Shown one piece after another: positions 13,666 through 21,873 of a stretch of DNA of 35,983 nucleotides (position 1 is the first letter of the stretch; every line of letters begins with the position of its first letter). Source of the stretch: a virus; the IMG/VR virus record IMGVR_UViG_3300021960_000233, positions 1 to 35,983 of that record. One strand, written 5' to 3'. The position numbers and the translations under genes were made by a program. The notes below the pieces were generated by a model, which was not told where the DNA came from, searched no databases, and saw only the letters and a list, made by a program, of their open reading frames with translations.

Positions 13666-15301
13666 CATAGAAACAAACCTGAAACACGACACGATATGGT
13701 GTGCTGTTACACAGGATATAGACACTGGTGAAGTAATTGTACATACCACACCAGAACGCCTGAAAAGCGTTGTAAAGGGTTATGACCTATTTGTAGGACA
13801 CAACATCATAGGATTCGATGCGCCTGTCCTGCGTCAAGTGTGGGGTGTTACACTGCGTCCTGACCAAGTACATGACACGTTAATGATGTCACGCTTATAC
13901 AATCCAATCCTAGAAGGCGGTCACTCGCTAAAGAATTGGGGTAAGATTATGGGCAACGATAAGATTAACTTTGCATCCGAAGACTTTGATGGCGGTCTTA
14001 CCGAGGAAATGCTAACCTACTGCAAGCAAGACGTAGCGTTAAACGTAGAAGTCTATAAACACTTGTTAACTAAACTAGCCACTTGGGGTGATTATGAAAA
14101 AGCATTACAACTCGAACACGAAGTCGCAGTCCATATCAGCAGACAAGAACGCAACGGCTTCAACTTTGACTTGGAGAAAGCCACAGTATTACAAGCAGAA
14201 GTTGCAGATAGAATGGCTACTATTACAGATGAATTGCAAGCTGTATTTCCGCCAATTGTGGAAGAACGTATTTCAGAGAAAACAGGCAAACGATTAAAAG
14301 ACAAAGTAACACGCTTTAACGTAGGCAGTCGCAAACAGATTGGAGATAGGCTAAAAAGCCTTGGATGGCAACCTAACGAGTTTACTGAGAGTGGACAACC
14401 TAAGATTGACGAGACAGTGTTGCGTGGCACAGACATACCACAGGCGAAGCCTATCGCTGAATACTTAACACTACAAAAGACTGATGGCTTCCTTGCATCG
14501 TGGATTAAGAATGTATGTTCAGACGGTAAGATTAGAGGTAGCGTTATCACTTGTGGCACAGTTACTAACCGTATGGCACATCATTCACCTAACCTTGGAC
14601 AAGTACCTAGTACAAAGTCATTGTATGGTGCAGAGTGTCGTAGTCTGTTCATAGCTAATGAGGGTGAAGTATTAGTAGGAGCTGACTTATCAGGTATTGA
14701 ACTACGCTGTTTAGCACACTACATGCAGGATAAGAAGTACACAGAACAGATATTAGACGGTGACATACACACCTACAACCAGAAAGCAGCAGGTCTACCA
14801 ACACGTGACAATGCCAAGACATTCATCTACGCATTTCTGTACGGCGCAGGCGCTGAAAAGCTTGGTCAGATTGTCGGCAAAGGTAGTCAAGCAGGTGGTA
14901 GATTGAAGTCTAAGTTTATGAAGAGTGTACCGAGCCTTGCTAAGTTGATTGAGAAAGTACAGCGTATATCACGCAAAGGTGCTGTACCTGCTATGGACGG
15001 ACGTTACATTCAAGTACAGTCCGAACACTCAGCACTAAACATGCTGTTACAGTCAGCAGGTGCTATCGTAGCTAAACAATGGATTGTAGAAACACACAAG
15101 CTAATGCGTGAACATCAAGTTAAATTCACACAGGTAGCTATGGTTCATGATGAAATACAAGCTAGTGTACCGCCTGAACAGGCTGAATTAGCAGGACAGT
15201 TAATGGTACAGGCTGCAAAGAATGCAGGCGAAGTGTTAAGATTTAGAATACCAGTGGATGCTGAATATTCTGTAGGAAAAAGTTGGCTAGAAACACACTA
15301 A
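13646..15301 (+). CDS. DNA polymerase, family A (T7-like)
   Basis: 551 aa. The proofreading exonuclease starts L-I-D-I-E-T (D7, E9), with H-N-I-I-G-F-D and D-V-A-L-N. The polymerase domain has motif A A-D-L-S-G-I-E-L-R (D347), motif B R-D-N-A-K-T-F-I-Y (387-395) and motif C V-H-D-E (500-503). The motif B residue equivalent to E. coli F762 and T7 Y526 is Tyr395. It is shorter than T7 gp5 (704 aa), mostly in linker and thumb regions. It copies the phage genome, probably with host thioredoxin as in T7; I did not locate a clear thioredoxin-binding loop. Confidence 0.96.
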   Translation: MKRLLIDIETNLKHDTIWCAVTQDIDTGEVIVHTTPERLKSVVKGYDLFVGHNIIGFDAPVLRQVWGVTLRPDQVHDTLMMSRLYNPILEGGHSLKNWGKIMGNDKINFASEDFDGGLTEEMLTYCKQDVALNVEVYKHLLTKLATWGDYEKALQLEHEVAVHISRQERNGFNFDLEKATVLQAEVADRMATITDELQAVFPPIVEERISEKTGKRLKDKVTRFNVGSRKQIGDRLKSLGWQPNEFTESGQPKIDETVLRGTDIPQAKPIAEYLTLQKTDGFLASWIKNVCSDGKIRGSVITCGTVTNRMAHHSPNLGQVPSTKSLYGAECRSLFIANEGEVLVGADLSGIELRCLAHYMQDKKYTEQILDGDIHTYNQKAAGLPTRDNAKTFIYAFLYGAGAEKLGQIVGKGSQAGGRLKSKFMKSVPSLAKLIEKVQRISRKGAVPAMDGRYIQVQSEHSALNMLLQSAGAIVAKQWIVETHKLMREHQVKFTQVAMVHDEIQASVPPEQAELAGQLMVQAAKNAGEVLRFRIPVDAEYSVGKSWLETH

Positions 15302-15305
15302 AGTG

Positions 15306-15334
15306 TTGACAGCCTATAAAAACCATGCTATAAT
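15306..15334 (+). promoter_or_regulatory. Sigma70 promoter D (SSB and nucleotide genes)
   Basis: TTGACA (15306-15311), 17-bp spacer ending ATGC, TATAAT (15329-15334), followed by ATATAGTATATA as at A and B. The region just downstream also holds an inverted repeat ATATATAGT/ACTATATAT (15333-15341 with 15356-15364). It begins 4 bp after the polymerase stop and drives the SSB gene. Confidence 0.9.
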
Positions 15335-15395
15335 ATATAGTATATAAAGTAACAAACTATATATATTTTTACAATAACCCGAAAGGAAAATTATT

Positions 15396-15803
15396 ATGTC
15401 AGACACATTAAAAATCAAAGCAGTAATCATGTATCCATACCTAACAGTCGCAAACGACCGCTTCAACCCAGACAACCCTAAGTATGAAGTATCCCTAGCA
15501 GAGTTATCAGACAAAGCTATCGGTGCTATCAAGGGCTTGGGAATGAAAGTGTATGATAAAGAAGGCATGGGCAGTAAAATCACTTGTAAGTCTGTTCAGC
15601 CTATTCGTGTCTTTGACAGCACAGGCAGCGAGATGGACGGCAGTACAGTCGGTAACGGCTCAGAAGCTATCGCTACTATCAGCTTCTACGAGAATAAGTA
15701 CGGACGTTTCCCACAACTAAGCAAGCTAGTAGTTACAAAGCTTGTTGAATACAATCCAGAAGGTGTCGGTGCAGGTGTTGACGATGACCTAGACGTCTTG
15801 TAA
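15396..15803 (+). CDS. Single-stranded DNA-binding protein (T7 gp2.5-like, probable)
   Basis: 135 aa. A beta-rich body (TLKIKAVIMYPYL, KYEVSLAELSD, YGRFPQLSKLVV) ends in an acidic tail, G-V-D-D-D-L-D-V-L, the hallmark of phage SSB proteins that contact polymerase and helicase through that tail. It has its own strong promoter and an AAAGGAAAA site, consistent with the need for many copies. It lies between polymerase and exonuclease genes. Assignment rests on tail, size and context. Confidence 0.8.
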   Translation: MSDTLKIKAVIMYPYLTVANDRFNPDNPKYEVSLAELSDKAIGAIKGLGMKVYDKEGMGSKITCKSVQPIRVFDSTGSEMDGSTVGNGSEAIATISFYENKYGRFPQLSKLVVTKLVEYNPEGVGAGVDDDLDVL

Positions 15804-16510
15804 TGCTTGCGCTAGTAGACAGTGATATTCTAGTCTATCGAGTTGGTTCAGTGAGCAATGATGACGCTGAACCACGTGCGCTTTCAAAGGTCGATGCGTT
15901 CATTGAGAACCTATTCCTTCTTGACTTACCAGAAGTCTTTGAATGGGAAATGCACCTTACAGGTAAAGATAACTTCCGACACGATAAAGCAGTTACAATA
16001 CCTTACAAGGGCAACCGCAAAGACACTGCAAAGCCTATACACTATAAAGCAATACGCAAACATCTAGTTGATAAGTGGGACGCTATAGTGACAGACGGCA
16101 TGGAAGCAGACGATAAATTAGCAATACGACAACACGAACTAACCAACAACTTTGAAGACAAGGACGCTTCAGTAATTGTTACACTTGACAAAGACCTAGA
16201 CCAAGTAGTTGGTTGGCATTACAACTTCGTTAAGAAAGAAATGTATTACATGGAACAGGGCGAAGCAGACTTAAGATTCTTTAAGCAGTTTCTGACAGGT
16301 GATAGGATTGACAACATACAAGGTGTACATGGCATAGGTGATAAGAAGTCGCAGAAGTTACTACAAGACCTTAACAACAAGGAACGGTGGGATTGTATTG
16401 TAGAACACCTAGGACTTGACAGGGCTGTTGAGAATGGTCATTTGCTGTATATGCTCAGGAGTGACGATGATGACTTTGAAGCGTGTGCTAAACGGGAGGG
16501 TTGGCTATGA
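15803..16510 (+). CDS. 5'-3' exonuclease (T7 gp6 / FEN family)
   Basis: 235 aa. Metal-binding acids appear in V-D-S-D (D6, D8), M-E-A-D-D (E101, D103, D104), L-D-K-D-L-D (D129, D131, D133) and G-D-R-I-D (D167, D170). A helix-3-turn-helix DNA grip, G-V-H-G-I-G-D-K-K-S-Q-K-L-L (174-187), follows. It should remove RNA primers and degrade host DNA for nucleotides. ATG and the previous stop share one base, and the 3' end overlaps the HNH gene by 4 bp. Confidence 0.93.
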   Translation: MLALVDSDILVYRVGSVSNDDAEPRALSKVDAFIENLFLLDLPEVFEWEMHLTGKDNFRHDKAVTIPYKGNRKDTAKPIHYKAIRKHLVDKWDAIVTDGMEADDKLAIRQHELTNNFEDKDASVIVTLDKDLDQVVGWHYNFVKKEMYYMEQGEADLRFFKQFLTGDRIDNIQGVHGIGDKKSQKLLQDLNNKERWDCIVEHLGLDRAVENGHLLYMLRSDDDDFEACAKREGWL

Positions 16511-16872
16511 GAGGAGTAAAAACTAGAGCAGGAGGTACATGGACAGAGGCTAGATACTTCTCATTCATACGCTCAGCCTTACGAGGTGCTTGGTCACGTT
16601 ACCCTGTTAAGCACCAGTTTATGAAGAGTAAGCAACTACCCTATAGTGGCAGTGATAAACGAACAAGGTTTGAATATGAGTGTTCAGAATGCAAGCAGAG
16701 GTTTGTTGGTAAAGACGTACAAGTAGACCACAAAGTCCCTGCAGGTAGTTTGAACAAGTATGAAGACCTGCCAAGCTTTGCAGAACGTTTATTCTGTGAA
16801 GCCGATAACTTACAAATTATGTGCAAACCTTGTCATAAGGTTAAGACACAAGAAGAGAGAAAAAAGAAATGA
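16507..16872 (+). CDS. HNH endonuclease following exonuclease
   Basis: 121 aa from ATG 16507, preferred to TTG 16501 because of the CGGGAGG site and ATGA overlap. Zinc knuckle C-S-E-C (C at about 58 and 61) and C-K-P-C frame the HNH core V-Q-V-D-H-K-V-P and L-Q-I-M-C-K-P-C-H. The N-terminal half is basic and aromatic. In T7-like genomes a structural endonuclease sits near here, so it may do replication or packaging work and not only homing. Both readings are open. Confidence 0.85.
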   Translation: MRGVKTRAGGTWTEARYFSFIRSALRGAWSRYPVKHQFMKSKQLPYSGSDKRTRFEYECSECKQRFVGKDVQVDHKVPAGSLNKYEDLPSFAERLFCEADNLQIMCKPCHKVKTQEERKKK

Positions 16873-17030
16873 TTGAGAAAATTGAAGTGTATAAAGTTGC
16901 TAACGGCTATGTAGTACAGATTAAGTGTTTAGGTATTAGTACGTCAACCACATTTGTTGTCGATGATATAGAGGGTCTAACAGACAATCTACCACTGTTT
17001 ATTAACAAAGTATTGGAGGACAAACTATGA
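16869..17030 (+). CDS. Small hypothetical protein
   Basis: 53 aa (MIEKIEVYKVANGYVVQIKC...). It is linked to both neighbours by ATGA overlaps. The alternating hydrophobic pattern suggests a small beta sheet followed by a helix (LPLFINKVLED). Function unknown. Confidence 0.65.
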   Translation: MIEKIEVYKVANGYVVQIKCLGISTSTTFVVDDIEGLTDNLPLFINKVLEDKL

Positions 17031-17254
17031 AGCAAGTTGTAGACGCTGTAGCTGCCTACTACCACGAGATAGCGTTAGCAGAAGCTTATGATAGAATAGC
17101 AAACACACAAGAGGACGTAGAGACATTCGTTACATTAGCTAAGAAGCACTACCTACTAGCTGAACAAGTCTATGACTACATTGTAGCGAGCTTCCAAGAA
17201 GATATGGCTCGACAGTCACAGACAATTAAAGAACACTTTGCAGGAGCACACTAA
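17027..17254 (+). CDS. Helical hypothetical protein
   Basis: 75 aa (MKQVVDAVAAYYHEIALAEA...), almost entirely helical by pattern, perhaps a helical hairpin, with repeated Y/A/E positions. It ends one base into the next ATG. No recognised domain; an accessory in nucleotide or replication metabolism by position only. Confidence 0.65.
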   Translation: MKQVVDAVAAYYHEIALAEAYDRIANTQEDVETFVTLAKKHYLLAEQVYDYIVASFQEDMARQSQTIKEHFAGAH

Positions 17255-17553
17255 TGGAAACAAATAAAGAATGGGAAGCCTACGTAGCTAAAGCAGAGTT
17301 GTTAGAAGCACTAGAACGCCTAAACAGCAAAGAGTGGAATCAAGAAGAATACCCAGACGAAATATGCCCTTCACACTATAACCATACAATCCAACCTTGG
17401 GAATATATGGAAAGTGTAATGACTGAAGACGGATTTGTAGGTTATCTGCAAGGCAATGTAATTAAATACATCTCACGCTTCCAAGACAAAGGTGGTCGAG
17501 AAGACCTAAGCAAAGCTAAGCATTACATTGACAAGCTGCTGAGTGTCTACTAA
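17254..17553 (+). CDS. DUF3310 protein
   Basis: 99 aa. The C-terminal half carries the DUF3310 signature: S-H-Y-N-H-T-I-Q-P-W-E (about 42-52), F-V-G-Y-L-Q-G-N-V-I-K-Y-I-S-R (about 63-77) and G-G-R-E-D-L-x-K-A-x-H-Y-I. This family is common in phages and sometimes labelled nucleotide kinase-like, without firm evidence. Its neighbours are nucleotide metabolism genes, which fits. Confidence 0.85.
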   Translation: METNKEWEAYVAKAELLEALERLNSKEWNQEEYPDEICPSHYNHTIQPWEYMESVMTEDGFVGYLQGNVIKYISRFQDKGGREDLSKAKHYIDKLLSVY

Positions 17554-17705
17554 TGACTATCGAGGAGTTAAAAGAGCGTCTCCTTCTAGTAGATGAAATA
17601 ACTCTGCTAGAAGTGTTGGAGATAGACGCAGAAGACCTAGTAAACAAGTTTGAAGACTTGATTATTGATAACTATGATAAGCTTGTAAGGATGTTAGATG
17701 ATTGA
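17553..17705 (+). CDS. Small acidic protein before nrdA
   Basis: 50 aa (MTIEELKERLLLVDEITLLE...), helical and acidic. It starts on the last base of the previous stop and overlaps the nrdA start by 8 bp, which implies coupled translation. Function unknown. Confidence 0.6.
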   Translation: MTIEELKERLLLVDEITLLEVLEIDAEDLVNKFEDLIIDNYDKLVRMLDD

Positions 17706-19446
17706 TTTAAGCAGAGATGAGTTAATTACTGAACAAGCTATGAAGCTGTTCAAAGACTTCTACATGACGCAGGAAGAGACAAGCCCACAAGAAGCATTAG
17801 CAAGAGCTGCTAAGGCATATTCAGGTGATGACGAAGCATTAGCAGAACGTATATACGAATACGCTTCTAAACAATGGTTTATGTTTGCATCGCCTATTCT
17901 TTCTAACGCTCCTAAGACTGGTGAAGCACACAAAGGTCTGCCTATTAGTTGTTTCCTATCGTATGTTCCAGACACTGTGGAGGGTTTGGTAGAACACCAT
18001 GCAGAGACAGCACGTTTAAGTGTTAGTGGCGGAGGTGTTGGTGGACACTGGTCAGATGTACGAGGCATTACTGACAAGTCTGTAGGTGTTATGCCTATGC
18101 TTAAAGTTGTAGACGCACAGATGACTGCATACAAGCAAGGTAAGACACGCAAAGGTAGTTATGCAGGATATTTAGACGTAACACACCCTGACATTATTGA
18201 GTTTATTAACTTTAAGTTACCTACAGGTGGTGACGTTAATCGTAAATGCTTTAACTTGTTTAATGCTGTCAACTTGAATGAAGAGTTTATGCAGGCTGTT
18301 CAGGATAATGAGTCTTACGGTATTATTGCTCCCGAAACAGGAAAAGAAATAAACCGACTACAAGCTAGAGACGTATGGCAACGCTTGTTAGAAGCACGTA
18401 TGCGTACAGGTAGTCCGTATTTAAACTTCATTGACACAGCTAACGATGCTTTGCCACAGTTTCAGAAGGACTTAGGTCTGCAGATTAACGGTAGTAACCT
18501 ATGTAACGAGATACACTTAGCGACTAATGCCTACCGTACAGCAGTCTGTTGTCTGTCTAGTGTAAACCTAGAGAAGTATGACGAGTGGAAAGATACTAAC
18601 ATGGTAGCTGACCTTGTAACTTTCTTAGATAATGTATTGGAGGTGTTTATCAATGTTGCGCCTAACGAACTTGAAAGAGCTACTTATTCTGCACATCGTG
18701 AGCGTAGTATTGGTATCGGTGCTATGGGTTTTCATGGGTATCTACAATCTAAAGGTATTGCGTGGGAGAGTTGGGAAGCGACTTCGGAAAACTACAAGAT
18801 ATTTAAAGACATTAAAACAAAAGCTAAAAGACAAACTCAAGTACTAGCAGAAGAAAGAGGTGAATGTATAGATGGTAAAGGATACGGTGTTCGTAACGCT
18901 CACTTGTTGGCTATTGCCCCTAACGCAAACAGCAGTATTCTTTGTAACTGCAGCGCTTCTATTGAGCCTATAAAAGCTAACATCTACGTACACAGAACAC
19001 GAGCAGGTGCAGATGTTATCAAGAACAAATACTTAGAAGAACTATTAGAACTTGAAGGTCACAACACCAAAGAAGTATGGGACAGTATCATGGCTAATGA
19101 CGGCAGTGTTCAGCACTTAGAAGTGTTCAATGATAATGAACATGCTAAAGAAGTGTTCAAGACTAGCTTTGAGTTAAACCAAGAGTGGGTTGTAGAGCAC
19201 GCTGTTAAACGTCAAGAGTTTATCTGCCAAGGTCAGAGTGTTAACTTATTCTTCCCTTCAGGAGCTGACAAGGGCTATGTAAATCGAGTCCACTTAAAAG
19301 CCTATACAGGCGGTCTGAAGGGCTTGTATTACTTACGGACTACAGCAGGCAAGACAGGTGACAAAGTAGGCTCTAAAGTGGCTAGAGAGGCTCTGAAGGA
19401 CTATGCGACTACTGAGGCTGATGAGTGTTTGAGCTGTCATGGATGA
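17698..19446 (+). CDS. nrdA: Ribonucleotide reductase class I, alpha subunit (compact)
   Basis: 582 aa. It reduces ribonucleotides to deoxyribonucleotides with the NrdB partner encoded at 20679. Visible sites: redox cysteine C85 (I-S-C-F), radical-site N-L-C-N-E (C269 and E271), partner redox Cys284 or Cys285 (V-C-C-L), radical-transfer pair Tyr544-Tyr545 (L-Y-Y-L) and the C-terminal relay C-L-S-C (577, 580). The N-terminal ATP-cone seen in E. coli NrdA is missing, so dATP feedback inhibition is probably lost, as in many phage enzymes. It is shorter than the host enzyme (about 760 aa). Confidence 0.95.
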   Translation: MIDLSRDELITEQAMKLFKDFYMTQEETSPQEALARAAKAYSGDDEALAERIYEYASKQWFMFASPILSNAPKTGEAHKGLPISCFLSYVPDTVEGLVEHHAETARLSVSGGGVGGHWSDVRGITDKSVGVMPMLKVVDAQMTAYKQGKTRKGSYAGYLDVTHPDIIEFINFKLPTGGDVNRKCFNLFNAVNLNEEFMQAVQDNESYGIIAPETGKEINRLQARDVWQRLLEARMRTGSPYLNFIDTANDALPQFQKDLGLQINGSNLCNEIHLATNAYRTAVCCLSSVNLEKYDEWKDTNMVADLVTFLDNVLEVFINVAPNELERATYSAHRERSIGIGAMGFHGYLQSKGIAWESWEATSENYKIFKDIKTKAKRQTQVLAEERGECIDGKGYGVRNAHLLAIAPNANSSILCNCSASIEPIKANIYVHRTRAGADVIKNKYLEELLELEGHNTKEVWDSIMANDGSVQHLEVFNDNEHAKEVFKTSFELNQEWVVEHAVKRQEFICQGQSVNLFFPSGADKGYVNRVHLKAYTGGLKGLYYLRTTAGKTGDKVGSKVAREALKDYATTEADECLSCHG

Positions 19447-19549
19447 TTTAAAACGTGACTTATTAACAGACTGTTTAGTGGCTGTAGTGGTTTTGTGTGT
19501 ATGGGCTGTAATCGCTATATGTTACGTAGCAGTAGGTCTATTACTATAA
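19439..19549 (+). CDS. Small membrane protein after nrdA
   Basis: 36 aa (MDDLKRDLLTDCLVAVVVLC...). A short charged head is followed by one hydrophobic helix. It overlaps nrdA by 8 bp. It could resemble glutaredoxin-free small phage membrane peptides, but I recognise no family. Confidence 0.5.
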   Translation: MDDLKRDLLTDCLVAVVVLCVWAVIAICYVAVGLLL

Positions 19550-19642
19550 ATGATATACTATGTACACTTTTATGCGTTTACTATACATAAGGGTGTACAT
19601 GTGTACAAGAAACACGATAATTTATATATGAGGAAGTTATGA
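19550..19642 (+). CDS. Possible tiny ORF
   Basis: 30 aa (MIYYVHFYAFTIHKGVHVYK...). The start adjoins the previous stop and the end overlaps the next ATG (ATGA). The linked frames are the main evidence; there is no good ribosome binding site. It may instead be leader sequence. Confidence 0.35.
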   Translation: MIYYVHFYAFTIHKGVHVYKKHDNLYMRKL

Positions 19643-19818
19643 CTAACGAACGTAAGCTGTACTTGCTTCAGAATGCCAGAGACCAATTAGACTGTAAGCG
19701 ATATTACGCAGAGTATTTAGAACTAGAGTCTCAGAACCTTGTACGTTGGATGTTAGGCATGGCGCTCTTAACCATCAAAGGTGAAGATGTTTTAAAGACT
19801 ATGGAGATTAAAGAATGA
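19639..19818 (+). CDS. Small hypothetical protein
   Basis: 59 aa (MTNERKLYLLQNARDQLDCK...). Helical by pattern. Behind TGAGGAAG, with ATGA overlap to the next gene. Not recognised. Confidence 0.6.
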   Translation: MTNERKLYLLQNARDQLDCKRYYAEYLELESQNLVRWMLGMALLTIKGEDVLKTMEIKE

Positions 19819-20027
19819 ACTATACGTTGCGTTACCACGTAGGGACACCAAGAAAATCTATAGTTGTATTCTCTGAAACTTTTGAAGCAGATAACGACCT
19901 ACAGGCAGACAAGATAAGACAAGAGCGTGAAAAAATATGCACCGCTAAGTACGACTTTAACTTAGTATGTCAAACAGAATACTTAGCTAAAGAAGGCTTA
20001 ACTGAGTCACTACAGAGAAAATTGTAA
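19815..20027 (+). CDS. Hypothetical protein before mazG
   Basis: 70 aa (MNYTLRYHVGTPRKSIVVFS...). Beta strands then an amphipathic charged helix (NDLQADKIRQEREK). It is followed after 11 bp by the MazG-like gene. Function unknown. Confidence 0.65.
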   Translation: MNYTLRYHVGTPRKSIVVFSETFEADNDLQADKIRQEREKICTAKYDFNLVCQTEYLAKEGLTESLQRKL

Positions 20028-20038
20028 AGGAAAAGAAT

Positions 20039-20347
20039 ATGATTAAACCACCACTAAGCAAATTAGTAGACGATGTTATTGAATGGCATTATGACCGTAA
20101 CCTTATTGACGGGTCTACAGACAAAGACCAGTTCTTTAAACTCCTAGAAGAAGTAATGGAGCTACAGAAGTCTATCATCACTGGACGTGACGTAGCAGAC
20201 GATATAGGCGACATCATTGTAGTGTTAATTAACATTGCAGAACGTAACGACCTAAGTATTAAAGACTGCTTAACTGTAGCGTACAACGACATCAAAGACC
20301 GTAAGGGTAAGATGATGGATGGTATATTTGTTAAGGAAATTGAATAA
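20039..20347 (+). CDS. MazG-like nucleotide pyrophosphohydrolase
   Basis: 102 aa. The two metal-binding helices of the all-alpha NTP pyrophosphatase fold are visible: L-L-E-E-V-M-E-L (about 38-45) and V-A-D-D-I-G-D-I-I-V-V-L (about 57-68). This single-domain form is common in phages. Proposed roles include removing unwanted nucleotides and lowering ppGpp. It fits the nucleotide-supply cluster with nrdA and nrdB. Starts 11 bp after the previous stop. Confidence 0.85.
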   Translation: MIKPPLSKLVDDVIEWHYDRNLIDGSTDKDQFFKLLEEVMELQKSIITGRDVADDIGDIIVVLINIAERNDLSIKDCLTVAYNDIKDRKGKMMDGIFVKEIE

Positions 20348-20682
20348 TGACCAAACCTGTATCTGAGATGGATGATGAAGAATACGCTCGACACAGAGAC
20401 GGAAGACTTAGACGCAGAAAGGCAAAACAAAACGCATTGTTAAGTATGTTTGATTATAAATGTAATAACTGTGGGTTGGTCGAACATACTTTAGGTTTTT
20501 TTGAGTTTCACCACAGAGACCCTAAAGAGAAAGATAGAGAAGTAGGAAGCATGTTAAATTCTGCTTCTTTTGAAAAAGTATTAGAAGAAGTGGAAAAGTG
20601 TGATATGCTTTGTCCTAACTGTCACAAAAGAGAACACCTAAAAGAAAATATGACACTATCAGAATTACGGAGTACACGATGA
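20347..20682 (+). CDS. HNH homing-type endonuclease between mazG and nrdB
   Basis: 111 aa. A basic N-terminal stretch (R-L-R-R-R-K-A-K) leads to C-N-N-C-G, then F-E-F-H-H-R-D-P, and C-D-M-L-C-P-N-C-H-K-R-E-H, the HNH core with a zinc knuckle. Start shares a base with the mazG stop and the end overlaps nrdB by 4 bp. Its position between genes of one pathway, next to a conserved nrd gene, is typical of free-standing homing genes. Confidence 0.85.
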   Translation: MTKPVSEMDDEEYARHRDGRLRRRKAKQNALLSMFDYKCNNCGLVEHTLGFFEFHHRDPKEKDREVGSMLNSASFEKVLEEVEKCDMLCPNCHKREHLKENMTLSELRSTR

Positions 20683-21626
20683 GTCTTTTAAAAGAAAACA
20701 CAGCATACAAACCTTTCACCTACCCATGGGCTATGCAGTATGCCGTAGAGCATGAATTACTGCATTGGGGCGAGCACGAAGCTAAACTACAGGACGACGT
20801 AAGCCAGTGGCAGAACAAGCTAAGTATTGAAGAGAAGAATCATATCACTCAGATACTACGTTTGTTTACTCAGTCTGATGTAGCTGTAGGTACTAACTAC
20901 TTACAACACTATATACCTAAGTTTAAGAACAATGAAATACGAGCGATGCTTACGTCATTCGCTAACCGAGAGTTCACACACCAAAGGAGCTATGCGCTAT
21001 TAAACGACACGCTAGGCTTACCAGAAGAAGAGTTCAGTGCTTTCACAGACGTAGAAGAGATGAAAGAGAAGCTAGAGTTCATGCAGGACATCAACATGGA
21101 CACGCTATCAGGGACTGCAAAGGCTGTAGCACGCTCAGCAATCAATGAAGGCATGAGTTTATTCTCAGCCTTTGTAATGCTCATCAACTACACACGCTTC
21201 GGCAAGATGCGAGGCATGGGAGAGATTGTTCAGTGGTCTATTCGTGATGAGACGTTACATGCAGAAGGCATGACAAAGCTGTTTAGAGCCTTCTGTGACG
21301 AACATCCACGTATTGTTAATAACGAGTTCAAAGAACACATCTATGGCATGGTACGTGAGGCTGTAGCTTTAGAAGACAAAGTGATTGACTTAGCTTATAA
21401 GATGGGTGGTATAGAAGGCTTGGAAGCCTATGAAGTTAAGCAGTATATTCGTTACATTGCTGACAGACGATTGATACAACTAGGCTTGAAAGGGAACTAT
21501 AAAGTTAAAGAGAATCCTCTTCCTTGGTTAGAACCACTAATCTCTCTAACCTCTCAAGACAACTTCTTCGAGACTACAGTTACGGAGTATAATTCTAACG
21601 GCTTAACAGGAGATTGGGGATGGTAG
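20679..21626 (+). CDS. nrdB: Ribonucleotide reductase class I, beta subunit
   Basis: 315 aa. Di-iron ligands and the radical tyrosine are visible: acid near D40, E98 and H101 in R-E-F-T-H, Tyr105 (R-S-Y), E157 (N-E-G-M), and E191 with H194 in E-T-L-H. Tyr105 is at the expected radical position, so this is a normal tyrosyl-radical enzyme and not a metal-only variant. It generates the radical used by NrdA. The C-terminus ends with aromatic W-G-W, which should dock to alpha. Confidence 0.93.
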   Translation: MSLLKENTAYKPFTYPWAMQYAVEHELLHWGEHEAKLQDDVSQWQNKLSIEEKNHITQILRLFTQSDVAVGTNYLQHYIPKFKNNEIRAMLTSFANREFTHQRSYALLNDTLGLPEEEFSAFTDVEEMKEKLEFMQDINMDTLSGTAKAVARSAINEGMSLFSAFVMLINYTRFGKMRGMGEIVQWSIRDETLHAEGMTKLFRAFCDEHPRIVNNEFKEHIYGMVREAVALEDKVIDLAYKMGGIEGLEAYEVKQYIRYIADRRLIQLGLKGNYKVKENPLPWLEPLISLTSQDNFFETTVTEYNSNGLTGDWGW

Positions 21627-21826
21627 AATATGTAGGCTTAACACTCTTTAACGGCTTCGGCTTACAACTAGAAAGGAATAAGAACACATTAAAATGGATG
21701 CCTACTGGAGAGGAAGACTTATACGCTATTTATATGTTCACAGGAGTGACAATTACATTAGGTTGTTTTAGAATCTGTTTAGGTAGTTTAATGCACGAAG
21801 AAGAGTTCTTTAACATGCAAGAATAA
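21620..21826 (+). CDS. Hypothetical protein at the end of the early block
   Basis: 68 aa from ATG 21620, chosen over TTG 21614 because AGGAG lies 7 bp before it. It overlaps the nrdB stop. One hydrophobic segment (YAIYMFTGVTITLGCF) suggests membrane association. It is the last gene before the terminator. Function unknown. Confidence 0.65.
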   Translation: MVEYVGLTLFNGFGLQLERNKNTLKWMPTGEEDLYAIYMFTGVTITLGCFRICLGSLMHEEEFFNMQE

Positions 21827-21830
21827 AACA

Positions 21831-21870
21831 AAGCCCTACATAGACTTAATAGGTCTGTGTAGGGCTTTTT
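21831..21870. terminator. Bidirectional intrinsic terminator between converging blocks
   Basis: A 15-bp stem AAGCCCTACATAGAC/GTCTGTGTAGGGCTT (21831-21845 with 21853-21867, one T-G pair) has a 7-nt loop. TTTTT follows on the plus strand and a T-rich TTTGTTTT on the minus strand. It lies 4 bp after the last plus-strand gene and 3 bp past the minus-strand stop, so it can end both transcripts. Confidence 0.93.
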
Positions 21871-21873
21871 AGT

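Noticed and set aside
17520-17560. TTGACA with TAATGA 17 bp downstream as a promoter for nrdA
   Set aside because: The -10 hexamer differs at key bases and the motif falls in coding sequence, without the TGn or downstream blocks seen in the true promoters.
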